Part shown: positions 8,366 to 15,111 of the stretch, one piece after another
How positions within the stretch are numbered: position 1 is the first letter of the stretch
Layout: each line of letters starts with the position of its first letter
Assembly (NCBI GenBank): GCA_964483775.1
Contig: CAZADA010000026.1
Span: 1-27,817 of the forward strand
Direction: 5' to 3'
DNA: 27,817 bases
Source of the DNA: CAZADA01 sp964483775
Lineage (GTDB): Bacteria > Pseudomonadota > Alphaproteobacteria > Caulobacterales > Maricaulaceae
Made by a program: the position numbers and the translations under genes
Notes under the pieces: generated by a model
Told to the model about the DNA's origin: nothing
Database searches by the model: none
Seen by the model: only the letters and a program-made list of their open reading frames with translations

Positions 8366-9651
8366 TATGTCGCTCCCAGGAGCGTGGGCAGGGTGAGGGA
8401 CAGCGCAGGAACGAAGGTGGTCAGAATGAGAGCGGCGATCAACGCCAGATAGAACGGCCAAATCGTTTTGACGGCCTGCTCTATCTTGATTTGACCAATC
8501 GAAGCCCCGACGAACAAGACCGATCCCACTGGCGGGGTCACCAAGCCGATGCCCAACGCCAACATCAAAATGATGCCGAAATGGACCGGATCCACGCCAT
8601 ACTCCATGGCCAAGGGCAGGAATATGGGCGTGGTGATGATGATCAATGGCGCCATGTCCATGAAGGTGCCCAGCACCAAGAGCGCTAGCACGATGATCAA
8701 TATAACCACGGCGGGATTATTGGTCAGTGCGCTGACCTGGTTGGCCAGTTGGGCGGGCGCCTCAAGCAGCGCCAAAATCCAGCCAAACGCGGCGGCTGCG
8801 CCGATGATCATCATCACCATGGCGGTGGTGCGCACCGCTCCGGCCACCGCCAGGCCAAACTGTCTGAATCCCAGTGTTCGATAGCCCAGCGCGCCGATCA
8901 AAATGGTATAACCAATCGCGACCGCGGAGCTTTCGGTTGGCGTAAACGCCCCGCCGAGGATGCCGACCACAATGATGATCGCGGTCATCAGGCCGGGTAC
9001 AGAGAACGCAAGGGCCCGCAGGAATGCAAACCAGCCTGGAAATTGTCCCCGCGGGTATCCGCGCTTTCGGGCGATCAACCACGCAGCGATCATGAGGAAC
9101 AGGCCGGCCAACACGCCCGGACCGATGCCGGCCAGGAACAACCGACCGATGTTCAAGCTCTCCCCTGAGGCGGCGGCGTAAATAATCATATTGTGCGATG
9201 GGGGGATGATGAGGCCCAAAACAGCGGCTGTTGTCGTCACGTTCACCGCGTAGTCGCGGTGGTATCCTTTCTGTTCCATCATGGGGATGAGCGTTGAGCC
9301 AAGCGCCGACACGCTGGCCACGGCGGAACCGGAGACCGCGCCGAACATCATGGAGGCGCCGACATCGACCTGCCCCAAACCACCCCGCATGCGTCCGAAG
9401 ACGGCGTCAGCCACTCGGACCAATCGCTCGGCAATGCCCGCGCGGTACATCAAGTCGCCAGCGAACACGAAAAACGGGATCGCCATAAGGGCGAACACAT
9501 TCATCCCCGACGCCATGCGCTGGACAACGATCACTGGAGTGATGTCCAGCACAAGCAACGTGACAACAGACGTGCCTAGTAATGAAAACGCGACGGGAAC
9601 ACCGAGCGCCAACAGGAGGAAGAGCAGGCCGAGGAGGACTATAATTTCCAT
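8365..9651 (-). CDS. TRAP transporter large permease (DctM type)
   Basis: A 428-residue, highly hydrophobic protein with about twelve predicted membrane segments, starting MEIIVLLGLLFLLLALGVPVAFSLLG. It contains family-typical stretches such as GSAVASVSALGSTLIPMME, IIPPSHNMIIYA and LGIGLVTPPVGSVLFVG. It is the ion-coupled channel subunit that moves the ligand delivered by the binding protein. The start overlaps the end of the small permease gene by 13 bases and its stop overlaps the uxuB start. Context suggests uptake of D-glucuronate or a related uronate; the family itself covers many organic acids. Confidence 0.93.
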   Translation of the reverse strand: MEIIVLLGLLFLLLALGVPVAFSLLGTSVVTLLVLDITPVIVVQRMASGMNVFALMAIPFFVFAGDLMYRAGIAERLVRVADAVFGRMRGGLGQVDVGASMMFGAVSGSAVASVSALGSTLIPMMEQKGYHRDYAVNVTTTAAVLGLIIPPSHNMIIYAAASGESLNIGRLFLAGIGPGVLAGLFLMIAAWLIARKRGYPRGQFPGWFAFLRALAFSVPGLMTAIIIVVGILGGAFTPTESSAVAIGYTILIGALGYRTLGFRQFGLAVAGAVRTTAMVMMIIGAAAAFGWILALLEAPAQLANQVSALTNNPAVVILIIVLALLVLGTFMDMAPLIIITTPIFLPLAMEYGVDPVHFGIILMLALGIGLVTPPVGSVLFVGASIGQIKIEQAVKTIWPFYLALIAALILTTFVPALSLTLPTLLGAT

Positions 9652-10127
9652 GTCGGCTCAACCTCAGTGTTTTGGGCCAGCGCGATGATGTGCTCGAGCG
9701 AGTACAACGCGATCAACGCTCCCGCGACGGGGATCGGGATGAACGCTGAGCCCCGCGGCATGGGCAGCGCAGGGATGTCAAACAGCCACGTTCCGGCGAC
9801 GATTTCGATACCCGCAACGGTCAGGAACACGCCTAAGGCGCCGGTGATCCCATGAGAAAGCAGCAGGACCAGGCGCCGCGGGCCGGCGTTGAGATTGTCC
9901 TCAAGCAGGGTGATGCGAATGTGGAATTGCTCGCGCACGCCGGCCGCGGCGGCGAGCATGGCCGTCCAAATCAGCAGGTAAAGGGCAAGTTCCAAAGACC
10001 AAGCGGGGCTGGCGTTCAGGACGTAGCGCGCGAACACTTGCCACAAAATAATGAGCGTCATGGCGCACAGGCCGGCGCCGGCCAGCCACAGACAGGCCAA
10101 GGAGCTCAAGCGCGAGAGGCTACGCAT
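9639..10127 (-). CDS. TRAP transporter small permease (DctQ type)
   Basis: A 162-residue membrane protein with four predicted transmembrane helices, including CLWLAGAGLCAMTLIILWQVFARYVLN and WSLELALYLLIWTAMLAAAAGVRE. The pattern WQVFxRYVLN followed by W..ELA.YL..W is characteristic of DctQ. The ATG at 10127 overlaps the last eight bases of the binding-protein gene and has GAGGA upstream; a TTG at 10142 would extend it by five residues. Its end overlaps the large permease. The tight P-Q-M order with overlaps shows one co-translated transporter. Confidence 0.9.
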   Translation of the reverse strand: MRSLSRLSSLACLWLAGAGLCAMTLIILWQVFARYVLNASPAWSLELALYLLIWTAMLAAAAGVREQFHIRITLLEDNLNAGPRRLVLLLSHGITGALGVFLTVAGIEIVAGTWLFDIPALPMPRGSAFIPIPVAGALIALYSLEHIIALAQNTEVEPTWKL

Positions 10128-11130
10128 CGGCCCCGTCCTCAAGGGTCTGAATGTCGGCCAGCAGGTTCAACAGCGGATCGTCGAGGAAACGCTCGTATAC
10201 GCGCGCCATCGTCTGTTGGAAGGGCGCTTTGTCGATGTCTTCAATCACCTCGACGCCTGACGCCAACACGGTATCGCGGGAGGTGGCGACCCGCGCGTCC
10301 CAAGCCGCGCGCATCACGGGCACTGAGGCGCGCGCGGCCGCCAAAATGCGCTCGCGATCGGCCTCATCGAGGGTGCGCCAGGTTTTCAAGCTCATGACCA
10401 GCGCTTCGGGCGCCATGACGTGTTCTGTGCGCGAGTAGTAACGCGCGGCCTGGTAGTGACCGGTGGATTCATAGGAAGGCCAATTGTTTTCCGCGCCGTC
10501 GATCACACCTTGGACAAGCGCCTGGTACACCTCTCCGAACGCCATTGGCGTGGCGTTGGCCCCCAAGGCCTCAATCATCGCGACATAGAGCTCCGAGTTC
10601 TGGACACGGATCTTCATGCCCGCCATGTCGTCGGGCGTGCGGATGGGACCGCGGGTGTTGTACATGCTGCGCGCGCCGGAATCGTAAAAGCACAGACCAA
10701 CCAACCCATGGCGCTGCAGCGCTCGCAGGATCTGTTGACCTGGCGCGCCGTCCATCGCAGTGCGCATGTGGGTGATGGACCGAAACACGAATGGCAGCCC
10801 AGGGACAAACGTCTCCCGCGCGATCGGGTTCAGCGCAGTGAGGTTGACGCGATTGAGGTCCAAGCCGCCGAAGATGGTGATCTCTAATGTATCGCGTTCC
10901 GAGCCGAGCTGTCCGCCGGGATACTGGCGAATGCTCAACCGCCCATCGGTTTGTTCGGCGAGCATGTCAGCCATATGGCGCACGGCGACAACTTTGGGGT
11001 AGTCTTGCGGGTTGACGTCGGCGCTATTGAGCCTGCGCTGCGTGGTTGGTCGACCGCAAGAGGCGACCGACAAGCTCAGCGCCGCGCCGCCGGCCCCTGC
11101 GATGACGCCTCTGCGGTTCATCGGTTGCAT
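10120..11130 (-). CDS. TRAP transporter substrate-binding protein (DctP type)
   Basis: A 336-residue periplasmic solute-binding protein that captures the substrate and presents it to the permeases. The ATG at 11130 has GGAGGA eight bases upstream. The N-terminus MQPMNRRGVIAGAGGAALSLSVASC combines a twin-arginine-like motif with a lipobox (VASC), so Tat export and lipid anchoring are possible. DctP hallmarks include GGQLGSERDTLE, TPDDMAGMKIRVQNSELYVAMIEALGANATPMAFGEVYQALVQGVIDGAENN and the ligand-carboxylate Arg in that segment. The substrate is inferred to be glucuronate from operon partners. The 77 bases separating it from uxaC are the largest gap within the operon. Confidence 0.93.
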   Translation of the reverse strand: MQPMNRRGVIAGAGGAALSLSVASCGRPTTQRRLNSADVNPQDYPKVVAVRHMADMLAEQTDGRLSIRQYPGGQLGSERDTLEITIFGGLDLNRVNLTALNPIARETFVPGLPFVFRSITHMRTAMDGAPGQQILRALQRHGLVGLCFYDSGARSMYNTRGPIRTPDDMAGMKIRVQNSELYVAMIEALGANATPMAFGEVYQALVQGVIDGAENNWPSYESTGHYQAARYYSRTEHVMAPEALVMSLKTWRTLDEADRERILAAARASVPVMRAAWDARVATSRDTVLASGVEVIEDIDKAPFQQTMARVYERFLDDPLLNLLADIQTLEDGADA

Positions 11131-11207
11131 CCGTGTGATCCTCCCCAACGGCCAGAGCGGTGTGTTGTTTTTAAGCTGCGCTGGCCGGTCTTTGCTGTGT
11201 TGGCGCG

Positions 11208-12644
11208 TTAGAGCTTGTAGGCCTCCTTCGCCAATCGGTAGGCGAGATCGTGAGCCAGTTCAGTCGCCTCGTCTTCGTCGAGACGGTGGTCGGCGACGAG
11301 TTCTGCGAGAAATCCGCAATCCATGCGCCGGGCGACGTCGTGCCGGGCGGGAATGGACAAGAACGCCCGCGTGTCGTCGTTGAACCCGACCGTGTTGTAA
11401 AATCCAGCAGTTTCCGTGCATTGCTGACGGAAACGCCGCATGCCTTCGGGGCTGTCGTTGAACCACCAGGCCGGGCCAAGCTTCAGCGCGGGGTAATGCC
11501 CCGCCAATGGCGCCAGCTCGCGCGCATAGCTGGTTTCGTCCAAAGTAAAGACAATGATCGTCAGATCAGGTTCATTGCCCACCGCATTCAAAAGCGGGCG
11601 CAGGGCGGTGACGTAGTCCGTCGCCAGAGGGATATCGCCCCCTTTGTCTCGGCCGAATGCGCGGAACACTTCAGCGTTGTGATTGCGATAAACGCCGGGA
11701 TGGATCTGCATGACCAGCCCGTCGTCCAGGCTCATCCGCGCCATTTCGGTCAACATCTGCGCGCGGAACAGTTCCGCATCGTCGCGCGTGGGGGAGCCCT
11801 GCACGATTCTCTCGAACAAGAGACGCTTGGCTGGCTCGGTGAGATCGGCCGTGGCCGCTGAGACGTGGCCGTGATCGGTGGATGTCGCCCCCATGCCCTT
11901 GAAGAACTGGCGGCGTCTTCGGTGCGCGGCGAGGTAGCCGTCCCAACTCGCGGTGTCCTCGTTGGTTAAGACGCCCAAGTGCTCAAGCGCTGCGTGAAAC
12001 CCGTCATGCTCGGGGTCGATCACAGCGTCGGGCCGATAGGCGCTGACGACCCGCCCAGTCCAGCCGCTCTCTTGGATGGTCTTGTGATGCGCCAAGTCGT
12101 CAAGCGCACCCTCCGTGGTGGCGATGACCTCAATGTTGAAGCGCTCGAACAACGCGCGGGGGCGAAACGCGTCGGTCGCCAATTGTGTCGCGATGGCGTC
12201 ATAATAGTCGTCGGCGGTTGCGTCAGACAAACGGTCTGTCAGGCCAAAGACTTCCGCGAACACCCAGTCGAGCCACATCCGCGTGGGTGTTCCCCGGAAC
12301 AAGTGATAGTGGCCGGCGAAACGTCGCCAAATTTTGCGGCTGTCGGTTTCGACGTCCGCGCCATTGCAAGACGGGATGCCCAGGTCAGCAAGGGGGACGC
12401 CCTGGCTGTAAAGCATGCGAAACACGTAGTGATCCGGAACGATCAGCAATTGCGCCGGGTCAGGGAAGGGGGCGTTGAGCGCAAACCAGGCAGGATCAGT
12501 GTGTCCATGGGGGCTGATGATGGCCAGGTCCCTCACACCGTCGTAGAGACGACGCGCGATCGACCGCACGCCAGGGTCGGCGGGAAAAAGGCGATCGGGG
12601 TTGAGCGAGAGGCGGTCCCGGGACATCGTAAGTGTTGCGCTCAA
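11208..12644 (-). CDS. uxaC: Glucuronate (uronate) isomerase
   Basis: A 478-residue metal-dependent TIM-barrel enzyme converting D-glucuronate to D-fructuronate, and in many species galacturonate to tagaturonate. The metal-binding HxH is in ISPHGHTDPAWF (His46, His48). Other signatures are PDHYVFRMLYSQGV, FNIEVIATTEGALDDL and AYRPDAVIDPEHDGF. Later come MQIHPGVYRNHN and GFNDDTRAFLSIPARHDVARR. The TTG at 12644 overlaps the regulator stop as TTGA and has AAGGA eight bases upstream; an ATG at 12626 would shorten the protein by six residues but has no clear ribosome binding site. It is second in the operon and performs the first cytoplasmic step of uronate catabolism. Confidence 0.95.
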   Translation of the reverse strand: MSATLTMSRDRLSLNPDRLFPADPGVRSIARRLYDGVRDLAIISPHGHTDPAWFALNAPFPDPAQLLIVPDHYVFRMLYSQGVPLADLGIPSCNGADVETDSRKIWRRFAGHYHLFRGTPTRMWLDWVFAEVFGLTDRLSDATADDYYDAIATQLATDAFRPRALFERFNIEVIATTEGALDDLAHHKTIQESGWTGRVVSAYRPDAVIDPEHDGFHAALEHLGVLTNEDTASWDGYLAAHRRRRQFFKGMGATSTDHGHVSAATADLTEPAKRLLFERIVQGSPTRDDAELFRAQMLTEMARMSLDDGLVMQIHPGVYRNHNAEVFRAFGRDKGGDIPLATDYVTALRPLLNAVGNEPDLTIIVFTLDETSYARELAPLAGHYPALKLGPAWWFNDSPEGMRRFRQQCTETAGFYNTVGFNDDTRAFLSIPARHDVARRMDCGFLAELVADHRLDEDEATELAHDLAYRLAKEAYKL

Positions 12645-13381
12645 AACGAAGATCCTTCTTCCAAGCGGCGACGAAGCTCAGCGGTTTCATTGCGCGCGCG
12701 TTCAACCGCTTCGATCTCGGTGACATGCAGCAGTGTCTCGATGACTCGGCTGAGGTGGTCGCGCATGGCGTTGGCGGCCGCTTGCGGGTCGCGCTGTTCG
12801 ACAGCCGAGAGAATCTTGCGGTGATCGTCAATCATCGGCTGTACGCCTTGGGTGCGCGCGCGATTGAGCATGGTGATCAGCATCGGGCTGGTCTCGCGGA
12901 TGTCCCACAGATGAACCACGGTGCTCACCAGCGCGGAGTTCTGTGAACCTTGAGCCAAGCAGATATGAAACTCGCGGTCGGCTTGCTCGCCGGTCACGCC
13001 GGCGACGTTCTCCTCTTCCATGAGGTCCAACAGACGATGCAGACGCGACAGCTGAATATCGTCAATGCGCGCCGCCGCCGCCGCCGCAATATCGGCTTCA
13101 ATAATGCGGCGCGCCTCCATCAACTCGAACGGTCCGATGTCGAGCTCGTCGGGCGCGTTGCGGTCCCCAGTCCGATCGATCACATAGACGCCGGAGCCGA
13201 CGCGCACTTCAACCAAGCCCGCGATCTCAAGCGCGATAATCGCTTCGCGAACGGTGGGGCGTGACACGTGGAAATTGGCGGCCAGGATGCGTTCAGCCGG
13301 CAACCGGCTGCCGACGGCGTAAGCGCCTTTGCTGATTTCCTCGCGAAGCGCATCCGCCACTTGCTGATAGAGCCGTCTCAT
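12641..13381 (-). CDS. GntR-family (FadR/FCD subfamily) transcriptional regulator of uronate genes
   Basis: A 246-residue regulator starting at ATG 13381 (MRRLYQQVADALREEI). The N-terminal winged helix-turn-helix shows the GntR signature: GSRLPAERILAANFHVSRPTVREAIIALEIAGLVEVRVGSGVYV. The C-terminal FCD domain, with ELMEARRIIEADIAAAAAARI and metal-ligand-like DREFH, DDHRKI and DHL segments, binds an effector. Family members such as ExuR and UxuR respond to uronates, so fructuronate, glucuronate or mannonate are plausible inducers. It is the first gene of the operon and divergent from the mannonate dehydratase, with copy C of the repeated element between them, suggesting autoregulation. The frame is open upstream to 13432 but that extension has no suitable start context and runs over the operator. 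Confidence 0.9.
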   Translation of the reverse strand: MRRLYQQVADALREEISKGAYAVGSRLPAERILAANFHVSRPTVREAIIALEIAGLVEVRVGSGVYVIDRTGDRNAPDELDIGPFELMEARRIIEADIAAAAAARIDDIQLSRLHRLLDLMEEENVAGVTGEQADREFHICLAQGSQNSALVSTVVHLWDIRETSPMLITMLNRARTQGVQPMIDDHRKILSAVEQRDPQAAANAMRDHLSRVIETLLHVTEIEAVERARNETAELRRRLEEGSSF

Positions 13382-13428
13382 GTCCGCTCGGTCTCCTGCT
13401 GTGTGCGTCCAAACAACAATCGCACTTG

Positions 13429-13466
13429 CCAATTGTGCTGGAATTGGTCAGATAGCCTGCGCAGGC
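13429..13466. promoter_or_regulatory. Putative operator copy C with inverted repeats in the gntR/mannonate dehydratase divergent promoter
   Basis: GTGC (13435-13438) and AATTGGTCAGATAG (13442-13455) form the third copy of the element. Here the core also makes an inverted repeat: CCAATT at 13429-13434 faces AATTGG at 13442-13447. A perfect 12-base palindrome, GCCTGCGCAGGC, follows at 13455-13466. The cluster lies about 50 bases upstream of the regulator and 55 bases upstream of the dehydratase, so one bound protein could control both. No strong -10/-35 pair is evident. Confidence 0.55.
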
Positions 13467-13519
13467 AACACACAAATCAACCCGACGTCAAGGCAGGCGA
13501 GGGAAAAGGGAACGTGCTT

Positions 13520-14782
13520 ATGGCAGACAGCGATGTGCTCAACGTCTCGGAATCCATGGGCTCACAACGCGACAGAACAATTACAGGTGCGCGGGTCAAT
13601 GCGTGTTCGCCTGGCCGGAACTTTGTGACCCTGGTGATTGAGACCGCCGGCGGTGTTGTCGGTTTTGGCGATGGCACGCTCAATGGGCGCGAATTGGCGG
13701 TGGCCAGCTACCTCAGCGACCACGTGCTTCCGAACCTTATTGGTCGCGACGCCGGACAGATTGAGGACATTTGGCAGTTCCTATACCGCGGCGCCTATTG
13801 GCGTCGTGGTCCAGTGACCATGAGCGCCATCGCGGCGGTCGACGTTGCGCTCTGGGACATCAAGGCGAAGATGGCGGGCATGCCGCTTTATCAGCTGTTG
13901 GGGGGGCGCAGTCGGGAGCGGGTGTTGGTCTATGGCCATGCCAATGGTCGCAGCCTCGATCACACGGTTGAAGAGGTCTTGCGCTACAAGGAACTGGGCT
14001 ATGGGGCGATCCGCGCGCAGTCTGGCGTGCCGGGCCTTGATACGGCCTATGGCGTTGGCAAGGGCGACATGTACTACGAGCCTGCCGACCAAACGCTGCC
14101 GGAGGAGCAGATTTGGGATACCCGGGCCTATCTGAACTTTGCTCCGAAATTGTTTGAGGCGTTGCGCGATGCGGTTGGGCCCGACATCGCTTTGCTCCAT
14201 GACGGCCACCACCGCATGACGCCCATCGAGGCGGCGCGACTGGGAAAGGCGCTCGAACCGTTCGATCTGTTTTGGTTGGAAGACGCAACGCCGGTCGAGA
14301 ATCAGGACGCATTCCGCTTGATCCGCCAGCACACGACGACCCCTCTCGCGGTGGGGGAGATCTTCAACACGATCCACGATTGTCGCCAGCTGATCCAAGA
14401 GCAGTTGATTGACTATATTCGCGCCACGTTGGTGCACGCCGGGGGAATTACCCATGTGCGGCGCATTGCCGATTTGGCCGGGCTGTACCAGGTGCGCACC
14501 GGATTCCATGGCGCGACGGACTTATCGCCAGTGTGTATGGGCGCCGCGCTACATTTCGACACCTGGGTCCCTAATTTTGGGATCCAAGAATACATGCGTC
14601 ATACAGATGCAACCAATGAAGTCTTCCCGCATGACTACACATTTGATGAGGGTCATTTGTATTGCGGCGAGGCGCCGGGTCATGGCGTGACTTTGGACGA
14701 GCGCCTAGCCGCGCGATATCCCTATGAGCCTAAGCAACTACCAGTCGCGCGTCTACGCGATGGCACGGTGTTTAACTGGTAG
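13520..14782 (+). CDS. manD: D-mannonate dehydratase (enolase superfamily, ManD/RspA type)
   Basis: A 420-residue enolase-superfamily enzyme that should dehydrate D-mannonate to 2-keto-3-deoxy-D-gluconate. The ATG at 13520 has AAGGGA eight bases upstream; the open frame back to 13268 is non-coding sequence and the regulator's 5' end. The barrel metal ligands appear as Asp228 in LLHDGHHR, Glu254 in FWLEDATPVEN and Glu280 in AVGEIFN. His230 and His330 (RTGFHGATDLSP) are in the positions expected for ManD acid/base residues, and RAQSGVPG is also characteristic of this group. ManD is unrelated to the UxuA dehydratase used by enteric bacteria. It is divergent from the GntR gene and completes the isomerase-reductase-dehydratase pathway begun by uxaC and uxuB. 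Confidence 0.92.
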   Translation: MADSDVLNVSESMGSQRDRTITGARVNACSPGRNFVTLVIETAGGVVGFGDGTLNGRELAVASYLSDHVLPNLIGRDAGQIEDIWQFLYRGAYWRRGPVTMSAIAAVDVALWDIKAKMAGMPLYQLLGGRSRERVLVYGHANGRSLDHTVEEVLRYKELGYGAIRAQSGVPGLDTAYGVGKGDMYYEPADQTLPEEQIWDTRAYLNFAPKLFEALRDAVGPDIALLHDGHHRMTPIEAARLGKALEPFDLFWLEDATPVENQDAFRLIRQHTTTPLAVGEIFNTIHDCRQLIQEQLIDYIRATLVHAGGITHVRRIADLAGLYQVRTGFHGATDLSPVCMGAALHFDTWVPNFGIQEYMRHTDATNEVFPHDYTFDEGHLYCGEAPGHGVTLDERLAARYPYEPKQLPVARLRDGTVFNW

Positions 14783-14817
14783 CGCGGAGGGTGAGGCTCA
14801 CTCACGGACATGCATTC

Positions 14818-14901
14818 AGGCGAGGTCTTCGCCAACGAAGTCGGTGTTGAAGTCGGCGACGGTGAGGTTGTTGGTGACCGGCTCGATCTCGCAGGAGTAT
14901 C
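14818..14901 (-). pseudogene. Possible 3' fragment of a decayed minus-strand gene
   Basis: Reading on the minus strand, about 27 codons end at TGA (14818-14820) and give a peptide finishing VTNNLTVADFNTDFVGEDLA. In the stretch from GAG-ATC-GAG onward, 22 of 24 third positions are G or C, as in real genes of this genome. Just upstream an in-frame TGA breaks the frame and the composition changes. I do not recognise the family. A chance open stretch cannot be excluded because it is short. Confidence 0.25.
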
Positions 14902-14937
14902 AACAGACACGCCTCGACAACTCCAGCGATAAAAATG

Positions 14938-15055
14938 GGACACAAATCAATGTGTCCAGCCCCATCAATCTGGGCCATTTCGAAATGGAGTTTCTGGGAC
15001 GGGTCGGCGCTGGGCCAAAAGCGCCAGGCAAAGACGCGGATTGTTTTGCCCCTGG
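14938..15055. repeat. Cluster of four inverted repeats
   Basis: In order: GGACACA/TGTGTCC with a six-base loop (14938-14957); the perfect palindrome CCATTTCGAAATGG (14975-14988); GGCGCT/AGCGCC with an eight-base loop (15006-15025); and an imperfect CCAGGCAAA/TTTGCC..TGG stem (15024-15055). None is followed by a T-run on either strand, so simple terminators are unlikely. The density suggests structured RNA or ends of a degenerate mobile element. Confidence 0.5.
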
Positions 15056-15111
15056 ACAGCCGCATGCCGCGCGATCAGAGTAGACGGCCGTTAACCGGGG
15101 GCGACGCTACA

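Larger units (their letters stand above)
14783..15111. other. Gene-poor stretch with clustered inverted repeats and a coding-like remnant
   Basis: No intact gene is convincing in these 329 bases. The left part contains a short minus-strand frame with coding-like composition (14818-14901). The right part (14938-15055) holds four inverted repeats in close succession. Open frames crossing it in both directions are short or are upstream extensions of the next gene. An insertion-sequence remnant, a structured RNA or a decayed gene are all possible. Confidence 0.5.

Noticed and set aside
8719..8736. Operator-like ATTGGTCAG followed by TGCG and CTGACC
   Set aside because: It resembles a GntR site and is partly palindromic, but lies inside conserved large-permease coding sequence and lacks the AG end and GTGC start of the three promoter copies.
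13268..13519. N-terminal extension of the mannonate dehydratase
   Set aside because: It covers the regulator's 5' end and the divergent operator region; family length and a good ribosome binding site support ATG 13520.
14724..15083. 119-codon plus-strand frame spanning the end of mannonate dehydratase
   Set aside because: Its first part is out of frame with a well-supported gene and the rest crosses the hairpin cluster; no ribosome binding site or family resemblance.
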